NCBI GenBank assembly: GCA_903930765.1
Contig: CAIYZV010000255.1
Coordinates: forward strand, 1-52,836
Direction of reading: 5' to 3'
From: an uncultured Pirellula sp.
Lineage (GTDB): Bacteria; Planctomycetota; Planctomycetia; Pirellulales; Pirellulaceae
DNA length: 52,836 bases
The translations under genes were made by a program, and so were the position numbers. A model generated the notes under the pieces. It did no database searches. It was not told where the DNA came from and worked only from the letters and a program-made list of their open reading frames with translations. Below are positions 8,310 to 17,800 of the stretch, piece by piece (the first letter of the stretch is position 1; each line of letters begins with the position of its first letter).

Positions 8310-9521
8310 TCAACGCGCAACTGCTATTTGGCCTGACCCGGTCAGTTCGCGCAGTAAATGGTTCCATCGGAATGTCTCCGACATTGCAGATTGAGAAACG
8401 GCTTCTCGAGCAAATAGCTCGGCCCGCTCACTTTGTCCGTCCAAACGCAACAGCGTTGCGAGCAAAAGAATTTCACGACCGCTCGTCGTCGGCTGGGCGA
8501 GCACCCTGCGAGACAATGATTCCATCAAGCTACCGACATCAATATTGGAAGCTTCTAAGTATGCTCCCATCGTTTTCTCTCCCAGACTATCCGATTCGAT
8601 CGTTCCGCCTCGCGCGCACGCGAGTTCAAACAGGTCGAGCGCACGATCCATGTCCCTCAATCCGGCCCCAGACTCAGTGTCTAAAACAACCTGCCGGATC
8701 GCGACGAGTTCAAGCACCGCGTGTCGAATAAGGACGGAATGGTGTTTGGGCGAGTTGATCTTGTCCATGCGCCGGCATCCTTGATAGGCCGACTCCCAAT
8801 CTCCGCGTGCTACCATATCATCGATCAAGCCAACTGCGGATTCCGTCCACACAGGAGAGTAGGCCTGCAAAGGCCTGGGATTATCCGACGTGACCACCAA
8901 CGCTTTCGCCCGTGCCGAAGGTGTACTGATAGGGGCACTGATCGGGGCGGAAGCCACCCGTCGTACCATAGACTCCTGTGTGCGACTGGGCCAACGGTTC
9001 GCTCCGTTGGCTCCGTTAGTTCCGTTGCTTTCGAAGCCAACCGTGGTCACCCTAGTCCATGATTGGCCCCTACTCGATGGCTGAATGGTCGAGGCTCCGT
9101 AGAAACTTGGGGTCGCCGGCCAATCATACGGATCGAGATAGTCGGAATAAATCGGGGTTGAGTATACCGGCTCACAAGTGACGGGGGGAACGTAGGCTCG
9201 CGTTCCGTAGTAGCACGCCCGACTCGGACAGCATCGCGCTAACCCGAATGCACGGCATGACAGATAACCGCCATAGCAACTGGGCGTTGCATAGTAGGGG
9301 ACTGCATAAACCGGAGCCGCATAGATCGGTCCCGAAACCATCGCAGGCGCATAGTAAATCGAAGGACTCGAGTAAACGATAGGAGATCGACACCACGGGC
9401 GCGAAAAACAACCATACCCATAACCGAAGTAGCACCGATGCCACGCCTCTGCCGATTGGCCCCAAACGAGACACAGCAATGCCATGCCAATCATCAGCTT
9501 CGAATTCAATCGCATCGACAT
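8310..9521 (-). CDS. Exported Tyr/Pro/Cys-rich protein with helical C-terminal half
   Basis: A 403-residue protein with a clear signal peptide (LMIGMALLCLVWGQSAEA). Residues 27-150 are very rich in Tyr, Pro, Ser and Cys with short YxxP-type repeats (YSSPSIYYAP, YAAPVYAVPYYATP), like other planctomycete secreted proteins. Residues 230-400 are helical and resemble degenerate TPR pairs (ESAYQGCRRMDKI, ELFAREAVSQSA). The start is supported by GGAG seven bases before the ATG. No enzymatic motif is seen. It may be a surface or cell-wall structural protein held by Tyr or Cys cross-links, but this is conjecture. It ends 43 bases from the convergent CHAD gene and lies downstream of the large VWA gene on the same strand, beyond a strong terminator. 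Confidence 0.75.
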   Translation of the reverse strand: MSMRLNSKLMIGMALLCLVWGQSAEAWHRCYFGYGYGCFSRPWCRSPIVYSSPSIYYAPAMVSGPIYAAPVYAVPYYATPSCYGGYLSCRAFGLARCCPSRACYYGTRAYVPPVTCEPVYSTPIYSDYLDPYDWPATPSFYGASTIQPSSRGQSWTRVTTVGFESNGTNGANGANRWPSRTQESMVRRVASAPISAPISTPSARAKALVVTSDNPRPLQAYSPVWTESAVGLIDDMVARGDWESAYQGCRRMDKINSPKHHSVLIRHAVLELVAIRQVVLDTESGAGLRDMDRALDLFELACARGGTIESDSLGEKTMGAYLEASNIDVGSLMESLSRRVLAQPTTSGREILLLATLLRLDGQSERAELFAREAVSQSAMSETFRWNHLLRELTGSGQIAVAR

Positions 9522-9700
9522 CGATCCGCTCCCGTGGATTGCAACCCAGTACTTGTAACCGTACTCATTCAGCCGGTGTCAGGATAAAACACCTTCGCTA
9601 TTCTAGAGCAGACTTGGTACCTCATCCATGAATTTGCTCAATTCGGCGGAAGATTCATGGGGCTGGGATCAACGTGGAATCTAACCACTTCAAAAACGAA

Positions 9701-9733
9701 AAAACGCTGGGAGGACAATCCACCCAGCGTTTT
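9701..9733 (-). terminator. Rho-independent terminator of the VWA gene
   Basis: A perfect 11-bp stem (AAAACGCTGGG with CCCAGCGTTTT) encloses an 11-base loop. Read on the minus strand it is followed by a T-rich tract. It lies about 60 bases beyond the stop of the 1470-residue VWA protein. Confidence 0.85.
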
Positions 9734-9794
9734 ATGGTTTGAATCGATGCGTCCGCAGTCAAGTCTTGGCAGAACCGGTCGCAATCAAGCGATA

Positions 9795-12700
9795 CTAGAA
9801 CGCTCCACCACCGCCGAAGCCACCATCACCGCGGAACCCGCCAGCGCCGCCGCCACCGCCACCGCCACCGCCGAACCCACCGCCACCGGCACCACCACCG
9901 CCGGCACCACCACCGCCGGCACCGCCGTTGGTTTGACCACTGACGAAGTTGAAGGTATCCACGGCGAGAATATCGCTGAAGAATGGGAACGAAGTGATGC
10001 GAACATAGCGGCGATCACCCGAAATCACCGCGGTGCCCATCATCATGGTTCCTTGCGGGATAACCGTGATGATTGGCTGGTAACCAACCATACCACCTCG
10101 GAAAAACGGGGGACGGAACTGACCACCTGGGAAACCTGATCCATTCCGATTTCCATTCGCGAATCGGGACAGCATCGCTTGGTACGCCAGATTCGGGTTG
10201 TACTCATCACCCATACCTGCTCCGAGCCCCGCATTGTCTTGTCCAGGTCCGACTTGAGCGAGAACCGCGTTGCTCGCAAACGATTTCTCCGCTTGAACCT
10301 TGGCCAAATGAGCTTCGGCGATCGGTTCGTTTCGATGACCGTTCTTGACCTCAGTGACGAGCATCGCATCCCGTTCGATAGCGATCTGTTGCTCGACGAT
10401 CTTTTGCTCAGGGGTACCGTAATCGGTAACCAAGTGAACCGTTACCTTGCCGCCAGCAACATCGCCCCAAACTTTCCGGATGACGATTCGATATTGACCT
10501 GCGTAGCCTTGAGCACAAGCGTAGGTCTCTGAAAAACCGTCTTTGCTCGGCTTGTCGAGCGAGGAACCATCCCCGAGGAGCAACCCACCCGCAATAGTTC
10601 TTGGGTTTGCCGAGTTGCAAACCGTGCCAGTCGGCTCTTCAACCACCAAATCGATATCGGCGTTCCCGGTCCAAGCAACACGAACTACCAAGTCTCGAAC
10701 TTGTGCCTTTTTCATGGCTTGTTCGAGGGCATAAGCCTCCATCTTGCGACCTTCGTTGGTCAATCGCACATAGGAAGCCTTGGCCGCGAGGATCGCTTTC
10801 TCGATCAAAGGCAGATGCTCATCGGTCCACGACTGGCTCAAAATCCCCGTCGAAGCCCACACAACACCGTCTTTGTCATCGAGTTCTAGGCTCAACTTCA
10901 AACCGGCATCGAGAGGAAACCGTTCCGAAGGATTCGCGCGGTGTGCATCGCGATAAATCGCGAGAGCTTCCTTCTTCATGCCTTGGGATTCTAAGTATCG
11001 AGCGATCTTCATCGCCACCGTTACATCGCCTCCGAAGTCGATGCTCGACAACATGACGCGACGAATTTCCGATCCGGGATAATCACAGCCTTGCATTGCA
11101 ATGCTGAGAGCTTCGTACATCCACGGTGCAGGGAGTGAATCTCGCATCACATCGCTCAATCGGTCGACAATCTGTTGGAACTTATCCTTGGTAACGGCAT
11201 CGTTCTTAGCATCAGCAGCCTTCTTGGCTTCGTCCATCGTGGTTCCAACCCAGCGAGCGAAAGCAGCTTCCGCCTCGGCTCGAGCGTCACCTTCGGAACT
11301 CAGGATGTTTTTCACCAACTCGGTAGCGTCCACGGCATCTGCAGGTGCTTGAGCCTTGGTCGACTTGGCAGGGGTGTCGTTGACATCCATCATGCCACCC
11401 ATGCCTCCGCCACCCATACCACCCATGCCGCCGCCGCCCATGCCACCCATGCCGCCGCCCATGCCGCCGCCGCCCATGCCTCCCATGCCGCCACCCATGC
11501 CGCCGCCGCCCATACCTCCCATGCCACCGCCCATGCCGCCGCCCATGCCGCCACCCATGCTCATCACGGGAACGACCAAGTCTCCGACGGGGTAAACACG
11601 AACAACGTTTGCGGAGTTCTTTTTATTGGTGATCTTCATGACTTCGTCTTGGATGACGTAGGTCAAGTTCAGTGGCTCAAGGATCAGCTTGAGTGCCGAG
11701 CGAAGCGAGATCTCAGGGACTTGCAACGAGATGGGCTCTTCCGGCGTAACGCTTTCTTCCTCCAATGCCTTCGTATCGATCACGATTGGGATGTTGTACT
11801 GATTCGCGAACTCCGACATCACCGTGCTCAGTGGAGAGTTGTTGAAGCTGACTTCTCCACGCTCTCGAAGCGCCCGGAAGATCCTTCGTTCAGTCTCATT
11901 ACCACCGGACAAATCGATGGTGCCGTAACGTTCCAGTCGGCGAGCACTTAAAGCCTGCCATACTTCTGCTGGTGGGTAACGGATCGGCGGTTCGTCCACG
12001 AACGGGATCAATCCGATTTCGCACAAGTACAGAGTATCGACGAATCCGCGATTACGTTGCTTGATCACATCCATGATCAAGCGATAATTTGCTAACGAGT
12101 TCGACTCGGTTTCAACAACGCGATCGATGACACTATCAGGATCCATTTCGTGAACTTGAGGAGCAATCTCATTGTTCGCTGCTGCGTAGAGTTGTTGCTC
12201 GAGAAGAGCGCTGAATCGCTCGACCAACTGCTGGATCGTCGCACCTCGGCGCTCGCGTTCTGCGAGCAATCGTCGCGATGCCGAGGCAGTCGACTGAACT
12301 GCTTCGGAACGAGCGATCCGCTCGCGCATGTCCGCTTCGGAACGAGCGACCGCTTGGATCCCTGCGGTCAATCGGGACTCCAATTGAACTCGACCTGCTG
12401 GGTCAAGCTCCGGCGTCCGTCGAACTTGATCGAGAAGCGACTTCAGAGCGATCTTGGATCCGGTCGGATCACCCGAGGTTCTAGCACGGCTCAACTCGGC
12501 GATCACTTGTCGCTCAAGGGCCTGAGCAGAAACACGCCGCATTTCTGCGTCTTTCGAAAGGAGATCTCCAGCGGTCGCCAACTCACCGAACGGGTCATTC
12601 GACGCAGGTGCCGGAGCAAAGCTGTTCTGCGGAACAGGTGCTGATGCTGCTGGGAACGGATTGGCAGGTACGCTCTCAACCCCAGCCGCAGGTGCGGTTG

Positions 12701-14207
12701 GCTGCGATTCCATCTCAGGCTCAGGAACTGCGTCGTTACCTCCGAACGCATTTCCGCCATCCACTTCAGGAACTGGCTCATTGCCTGCGGGTTCTCCGAA
12801 TGGATCGTCCGATGCTGGAGGATTCGGTTCGGTCGGCGGCTGTCCAAACGGATCGTCTTGGAACCGTGCCGAAATGAACTTCGCAATCTTTGGCGCTGCG
12901 CCATTATTCTTTGCCGGCTGAAGCTTCGAAGGTTGCTTTTCCGAAGCGGACGATTCATCTCGGTTGACCGACAGCGCGGCATCCAAAACCGATCGTGCTT
13001 CCAAGTTGTTGGGCGAACGTTGCAATGCTTCTTTGGCAATCGCAGACGCTGCCAGATTATCACCCATGTGCAGAGCGAATTTGGCCTCTTTCACCAACTG
13101 ATCCGCATTGCTCATGAGCGTATCGCCCAGTTCCCGCAACGCGTCAGAGCCCGGCGTCGGCATCAAGAGTCCACCATCCTTCGCAGCTTTGGAAACCATC
13201 GCCCCCACAAACGCGAGATCGGGATTGCTCGATTCGCTCTTGAGATTCCAAGAAATCGAAGCAGAACGGCCTTGAACCTCACCATCGATCTTCAACGATC
13301 CTTGAACCGACTCTCCCTGGAGTGTTCCGATCAAAATCGAATCGCGATCGAGTCGCATCGGAGGAACACGGGTCGGATAATGAGCAGTAATACCAACCGG
13401 CCAGCTCGTCTCCGAAGGCCAGAAAACAGGACGCGATATGACCTTCGCCAATTCGCTTCCCATCTGTTGCAAGGTAATGCCACTGATGTTTTGACGGACA
13501 AATACTCGGCCGCCGGTATGATTGGCAAGTGTCGCAAGAAACTCGCAATCGGTTCGTGGACCAATCGCCAACGAATGCACCACGCAGTGGCCTGACACCA
13601 ATTCTTCAATCAAGCTGTCGAACTCTTTCGTGTTCATCAGGTTCGACAGGTGAACACCATCGCCGATGTAAATAATGTTGCGGTCGCCACCCTCAGGCAT
13701 CGCCTTGGCAGCGGCCCGCAGTGCACTCGCAATATCGGTCGTCCCCAGCGGGAGCCGACGCTCCAGTTTTGCAAACCCATCTGCAATCTTCTCGCCGCTC
13801 GGAGCCCCCGCAGCCATCAACTGCACCGGCTCAACGTCGCACGCAAAAAGAGACACGTTGGAACCGTCCGAAAGCGATTCAATGACCGAACGAGCAATCT
13901 CGATCGATTCGCTTCGGTACTCGCCGTTTTGCGAAGCAGAAGTGTCCACCACCACCGCCACCCGTGCGTCGCGGTCTTCCTGACCCAACTCACCAGGAAG
14001 AAGACTCAAGGCGAACAGGGTTCGTCCTGAATCGTCGTAAGTCACCAGCCGACTTGCCTTTGCGACTTGGTCGGCAGAGCTGCTAGCCACCGCAACCACG
14101 GAAGTTGCTGGCACAAAACAAGAAACCGAGCCGATCGCAACCGCCGCCCCAACCGCTAAGCGTGGGAGGGTTGCTCGTGTAGCTCGTAACGCGCGATGAA
14201 TCAGCAT
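9795..14207 (-). CDS. Large exported VWA protein with STN-like domain and Gly-Met repeats
   Basis: A 1470-residue protein. Residues 1-42 are a signal peptide. A von Willebrand factor A domain spans about 80-265, with the metal-site motif DTSAS at 88-92. Residues 340-430 are TPR-like. A Pro/Asp-rich linker (about 450-560) carries repeated DPFG and NPF-type motifs, and a helical region with long RAR and ER stretches follows. Residues 770-865 resemble the secretin/TonB short N-terminal (STN) domain. A Gly-Met repeat region (GMGG units) occupies about 881-939. A beta-sandwich segment near 1170-1290 (AWTGNADIDLVVEEP) resembles the DUF2135/YfaP type. The tail is almost pure glycine. GGAG nine bases before the ATG fixes the start. 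The likely role is a surface or periplasmic adhesive/scaffold protein, and no catalysis is evident. Confidence 0.85.
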   Translation of the reverse strand: MLIHRALRATRATLPRLAVGAAVAIGSVSCFVPATSVVAVASSSADQVAKASRLVTYDDSGRTLFALSLLPGELGQEDRDARVAVVVDTSASQNGEYRSESIEIARSVIESLSDGSNVSLFACDVEPVQLMAAGAPSGEKIADGFAKLERRLPLGTTDIASALRAAAKAMPEGGDRNIIYIGDGVHLSNLMNTKEFDSLIEELVSGHCVVHSLAIGPRTDCEFLATLANHTGGRVFVRQNISGITLQQMGSELAKVISRPVFWPSETSWPVGITAHYPTRVPPMRLDRDSILIGTLQGESVQGSLKIDGEVQGRSASISWNLKSESSNPDLAFVGAMVSKAAKDGGLLMPTPGSDALRELGDTLMSNADQLVKEAKFALHMGDNLAASAIAKEALQRSPNNLEARSVLDAALSVNRDESSASEKQPSKLQPAKNNGAAPKIAKFISARFQDDPFGQPPTEPNPPASDDPFGEPAGNEPVPEVDGGNAFGGNDAVPEPEMESQPTAPAAGVESVPANPFPAASAPVPQNSFAPAPASNDPFGELATAGDLLSKDAEMRRVSAQALERQVIAELSRARTSGDPTGSKIALKSLLDQVRRTPELDPAGRVQLESRLTAGIQAVARSEADMRERIARSEAVQSTASASRRLLAERERRGATIQQLVERFSALLEQQLYAAANNEIAPQVHEMDPDSVIDRVVETESNSLANYRLIMDVIKQRNRGFVDTLYLCEIGLIPFVDEPPIRYPPAEVWQALSARRLERYGTIDLSGGNETERRIFRALRERGEVSFNNSPLSTVMSEFANQYNIPIVIDTKALEEESVTPEEPISLQVPEISLRSALKLILEPLNLTYVIQDEVMKITNKKNSANVVRVYPVGDLVVPVMSMGGGMGGGMGGGMGGMGGGGMGGGMGGMGGGGMGGGMGGMGGGGMGGMGGGGMGGMMDVNDTPAKSTKAQAPADAVDATELVKNILSSEGDARAEAEAAFARWVGTTMDEAKKAADAKNDAVTKDKFQQIVDRLSDVMRDSLPAPWMYEALSIAMQGCDYPGSEIRRVMLSSIDFGGDVTVAMKIARYLESQGMKKEALAIYRDAHRANPSERFPLDAGLKLSLELDDKDGVVWASTGILSQSWTDEHLPLIEKAILAAKASYVRLTNEGRKMEAYALEQAMKKAQVRDLVVRVAWTGNADIDLVVEEPTGTVCNSANPRTIAGGLLLGDGSSLDKPSKDGFSETYACAQGYAGQYRIVIRKVWGDVAGGKVTVHLVTDYGTPEQKIVEQQIAIERDAMLVTEVKNGHRNEPIAEAHLAKVQAEKSFASNAVLAQVGPGQDNAGLGAGMGDEYNPNLAYQAMLSRFANGNRNGSGFPGGQFRPPFFRGGMVGYQPIITVIPQGTMMMGTAVISGDRRYVRITSFPFFSDILAVDTFNFVSGQTNGGAGGGGAGGGGAGGGGFGGGGGGGGGAGGFRGDGGFGGGGAF
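11390..11562 (-). repeat. Gly-Met coding repeat inside the VWA gene
   Basis: About 170 bases encode only Gly and Met in GMGG, GMGGGG and GGMG units (about residues 881-939). The DNA is an imperfect tandem array of CCGCC/CAT blocks, so copy number may vary between strains. Confidence 0.85.
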
Positions 14208-14975
14208 AGCGATTCGCTCCGAAAGTTCTCGAAGAGTCTAAATTGATCAAAATTCAACCGAGGAAACGGAAAGTTAGACCCGTCCATCCACTCCTAATCT
14301 ATTTCTGATCCCTTTTCGATGCCATCAAAAAAGGAACAAATGATCAAGAAACATGGACCGTACCCACCACCCGACGCAAGTTGTTGGATCCAACTCACCT
14401 CAGGGTTCCGCGACCGATATAACCGACCAACAGCAAAGCACGGGCCAAAAAACAAATTTGTTGCCAAAGTCGGGGGTAGGAATGCAAAAATCGAGATGGC
14501 CGTCTATTTCAAAATGAAGCCCCGTCAGATTTCCATCAGAAACGTAGCCAAAGCGACATCGACCTTTTCGAGGATCGCAGTGGAGCCTACGAAGCATCGG
14601 GAGAAAACCTGTCGTTTCTGGACAGAACCGCTGCCAAATCGCCTCAGCATGGGCTAATTCGCACACCGCGAGCGGCCGAAACGTTGCAATTTAACACATT
14701 GGTCGCTCCCTCATTCGGGACCTAATAAAGAACGGGGCATACCCGTGACGCGTGTCAGAAGGCGTTCAACAGCGTCAAAAACCGAAAAACCGTCAAATTC
14801 TACTTAACCCCCCAGCCTTTGCAGTCCGATCATTCCAAGAGACGCCCACGGATCGGCAATTCGACCGCTCCGCGTGCGTTCTGAAGAAACCCGTGACGCA
14901 TCCTCCCCACCACGCCAAAAACCGAAGGCGCTCCGGGAACTTGCTTCAAGTGCTGAGCACAAGGATTTGCAAAGA
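14208..14975. other. Divergent intergenic region, no supported gene
   Basis: The stretch separates the divergent VWA and DUF11-repeat genes and must hold both promoters. An open frame at 14319-14657 has no recognisable domain, atypical composition and no Shine-Dalgarno. A direct repeat ACCCGTGACGC occurs near 14743 and 14889. Nothing else was recognised. Confidence 0.4.
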
Positions 14976-17708
14976 ATGCTACGAATAAGCCTCCTCCTAC
15001 ACAGCCTTCACGGAACCCCAATTCGAGGCATCGAGAGGAGAGGTCGACTGCACCTTTTGACCTGGTTCGTGGCGACCTCCGCTCTCGCGATTGCAGTCTC
15101 CAGTAACACGGGCTTTTGCCAGGAAGATACGTTCGAGGCGGCACCCCCACCCTCAGGCGCGGTCTCCGGGCTGTTTAGCCGGGTCTTTGCGCCCTCCGCA
15201 TCTCGGCCGAAACCCACTAAGACCGTTCGGGAATCGCCATCCAATGGCGGGCTGTTCGTTCCCTTAAAGTCATTTTCGAACGTTTTTAAGAGTCGGTCAG
15301 AGTCGGTCGAAACACCGGTAATCCCTTCGGAAAGCAGACCGCTGCTCCCACGCGTTCCCAAGGAACCGTTCCAGAATCTTACACGCCGCGACCGGCGTGA
15401 AAAAAGTGATGTCGATGTCGAGGTCCGCGAAGACAATCGCGACGATAGTACAGAGCCAGCCAACACCGCCACGGCTAGCGTCACTGCACCGCCAACATCG
15501 CAGCCTGTTTCGAAATCATTTTCCGGTTCTGCGTACACCGCAGACCAATCCAAAGCACCATCCCAGGAACCAGACACTCCAGGAGCGGCCTCTCAAGATC
15601 GTGAGACCGAAAGCTTGAACTCCGCGAGGAGCTTTGAAGCATCACCCCCGAGTAGATCCATCGATTCGAAAGGGACCAGCCGTCGCGCTGCTGGAAGTAC
15701 TGACAATGCCAGACTTCCCTCGTTGTCGAAGACATCTCCGCCTGAGATGGCGGGTTCATCAGCACCCGTTCGAAATCCTCTTCCCTTGGTCGACTCCGAA
15801 AATGTCAACTCAGCGAATGCCAACTCAGCAGCAACACCCGCTAACGCAAAGTCTCAAGACAATCCCGCCCCTCGCGGGATTGCTGGCAACCCACCAAAGA
15901 GTAAGGATGGAGGTTTGCCTCCCATCACTGCACAACCTACTGCAACCAATCGGAACTCCGCACCACAGTCCGTACAACCTCGCAGCAATATGACGACCGC
16001 GTCAGGCAGAACACAGGTCATAGGACGCAGCAACAGCGACACACCTGTTGTTTCAAAAAACGGTGCTGCTTCCGGCGCAACCGCCAATCTCGCTCCAAGC
16101 ACTGGTGGTAACACCTCGAAACTAGGGAACTCTTCTGTGCTCGCCGACAGCTCAGACAATGCTACTGACAGCACCCTTGCTGCTAATACCGTTGCTGCAA
16201 ATACCGATACGCGGTCCCCTGCGACCGCGTCCCCCAAGATCTCTATGCCAACGACGATAACCAATCCGACCAACGCTCCCCAAAGTAAAACTTCCAACGT
16301 ATCCAAACCTACTTCTGGTTTGCAGCAAACGATCCCTCAAGTGCGATTGCAAGTCCAAGGAGCGAATTCGATCCTGGTGGGCCAAGGCTCGCCGTATGAG
16401 ATCGTCGCAACCAATGAAGGCAAAGAGGTACTTCAAGGCCTGCTCGTTCGGGCATCGGTACCCAAGGGAGTGCAAATCGGTGACGTCGCCGTTACCGATG
16501 GAAATTTTGAAATCGATAGCGACGAATCCGATAATGGTGTCGTTTGGGAACTCGAGCAACTCCCCGCAGGGACCTCGAAAACACTTCGCCTGATGATCAA
16601 CGCTGTCCAAGCGGAACACTTCGCTTTGGGACTTGAATGGACAGTCACTCCTCCTTCTAGCCAGATGCAAGTCCACGTTCAACAACCGCAATTGCAGTTG
16701 GCACTCGAGGGGCCTGCCGAAGTGGACTATGGCCGACCACAGATTTATCGCATGCGTATCCGTAATCCAGGGAACGCAGATGTCCAAAAGGTTTCCGTGG
16801 AATTGACGGCCGAACCCTATGGCAGCAATCAGTCGGAAATCGGCGATGTACCCGCCGGTAGCGAACGTGTTGTCGAAGTCGAATTGACATTCCAACAAGC
16901 CGGCCGGTTGCCCATCAAGGCAAAAGCCTTCAGCACGATCTCGAATCTCGACGCATCCAGCAACATCGAAGTCAATGTGCAACAGTCGACCCTGCTTGCG
17001 ACCTGGAATGGCCCTACGGAGTTTTACCAAGGCAGCACCGCAGAGTATGACCTGACCATCGAGAACCAAAGCGGTATCGTTGCACGAGACATCACGTGCA
17101 ACATCAAACTACCCGCGGGCGTCGATGTCATCGGACTACCCCCTGGGATCACTCGATCCGGCGATCGGCTCCGCTGGGAGATCCAGTCCCTGGGTGCACA
17201 AGAACGGCTTGCGTATCCCCTCCGATTGCTGATGAACCAACTCGGGCAGAATGAGATCGGTTTCTCGTGCGAATCGATTACCGGTGAGCCGATCCAAGCA
17301 ACCATCAAGACGGCCGTCGATGCCGTCGCGGATCTACATCTTTCGGTTACCGATCCAATTGCTCCGGCACCTGTCGGCCAACCGGTAACTTATGAAATCA
17401 CCATCACTAACCGAGGTCGCAAGACAGCCGAAGATGTCTTTGTCGTAGCCCAATTCTCCGAAGGAATTGAACCTACTCGAGTCGACGGACACACGGGCAA
17501 ACTGATCCCGGGACAAGTGCTCTTCGATGCGATCCCTAAGATCCAACCGAACGAGACCATCGTCCTGAAGGTATTTGCCGAAGCGGCCAAGCCTGGTACC
17601 CACCGATTCCGCGCGAGCGTTAAATGCCAAGGCAGCGAAGACGATCTTCTCGAAGAGGAATCCACACGCTACACGGCAGCAGCCACCGTTCGTTCGGACC
17701 GTAGATAA
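14976..17708 (+). CDS. Exported DUF11-type repeat protein with long disordered linker
   Basis: From the ATG at 14976 the protein has 910 residues. A hydrophobic segment (LLTWFVATSALAIAV) near residues 28-45 is the signal or anchor. Residues 60-445 are Ser/Thr/Pro/Asn-rich with no repeats of fixed length and look disordered. About residues 450-905 hold four immunoglobulin-like repeats of the DUF11 (TIGR01451) type, with motifs such as GQPVTYEITITNRGRKTAEDV and ENQSGIVARDI. These domains are common in large bacterial surface proteins. The start is chosen because AAGGA precedes this ATG by ten bases and the signal peptide then lies near the N-terminus. An upstream in-frame ATG at 14874 would add 34 polar residues. 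It is probably a secreted or cell-surface structural protein. Confidence 0.8.
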   Translation: MLRISLLLHSLHGTPIRGIERRGRLHLLTWFVATSALAIAVSSNTGFCQEDTFEAAPPPSGAVSGLFSRVFAPSASRPKPTKTVRESPSNGGLFVPLKSFSNVFKSRSESVETPVIPSESRPLLPRVPKEPFQNLTRRDRREKSDVDVEVREDNRDDSTEPANTATASVTAPPTSQPVSKSFSGSAYTADQSKAPSQEPDTPGAASQDRETESLNSARSFEASPPSRSIDSKGTSRRAAGSTDNARLPSLSKTSPPEMAGSSAPVRNPLPLVDSENVNSANANSAATPANAKSQDNPAPRGIAGNPPKSKDGGLPPITAQPTATNRNSAPQSVQPRSNMTTASGRTQVIGRSNSDTPVVSKNGAASGATANLAPSTGGNTSKLGNSSVLADSSDNATDSTLAANTVAANTDTRSPATASPKISMPTTITNPTNAPQSKTSNVSKPTSGLQQTIPQVRLQVQGANSILVGQGSPYEIVATNEGKEVLQGLLVRASVPKGVQIGDVAVTDGNFEIDSDESDNGVVWELEQLPAGTSKTLRLMINAVQAEHFALGLEWTVTPPSSQMQVHVQQPQLQLALEGPAEVDYGRPQIYRMRIRNPGNADVQKVSVELTAEPYGSNQSEIGDVPAGSERVVEVELTFQQAGRLPIKAKAFSTISNLDASSNIEVNVQQSTLLATWNGPTEFYQGSTAEYDLTIENQSGIVARDITCNIKLPAGVDVIGLPPGITRSGDRLRWEIQSLGAQERLAYPLRLLMNQLGQNEIGFSCESITGEPIQATIKTAVDAVADLHLSVTDPIAPAPVGQPVTYEITITNRGRKTAEDVFVVAQFSEGIEPTRVDGHTGKLIPGQVLFDAIPKIQPNETIVLKVFAEAAKPGTHRFRASVKCQGSEDDLLEEESTRYTAAATVRSDRR

Positions 17709-17709
17709 T

Positions 17710-17730
17710 CCCCTACAGACTAGGGGTTCT
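17710..17730 (+). terminator. Probable weak terminator after DUF11 gene
   Basis: CCCCTA and TAGGGG form a six-pair stem with a five-base loop and are followed by TTCTT. The hairpin starts one base after the stop codon. Confidence 0.45.
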
Positions 17731-17772
17731 TCCGCACAGCACGTGTTGCCCGGCTCACTTCGCAAAGCTCTG

Positions 17773-17800
17773 TTAGTACGGATTGATTAGTACGGATTGA
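17773..17800. repeat. 14-bp tandem duplication spanning a stop codon
   Basis: TTAGTACGGATTGA occurs twice in perfect tandem. The inner copy contains the last codons and TAA stop of the anti-sigma-like gene, and the outer copy repeats them downstream of the stop. Confidence 0.9.

Noticed and set aside
11356-11595. Pro/Met-rich frame antisense to the Gly-Met repeat
   Set aside because: It is the reverse complement of the Gly-Met coding repeat in the VWA gene.
14319-14657. 112-codon open frame in the divergent spacer
   Set aside because: No domain, no Shine-Dalgarno and atypical composition; overlaps where promoters for two large genes must lie.
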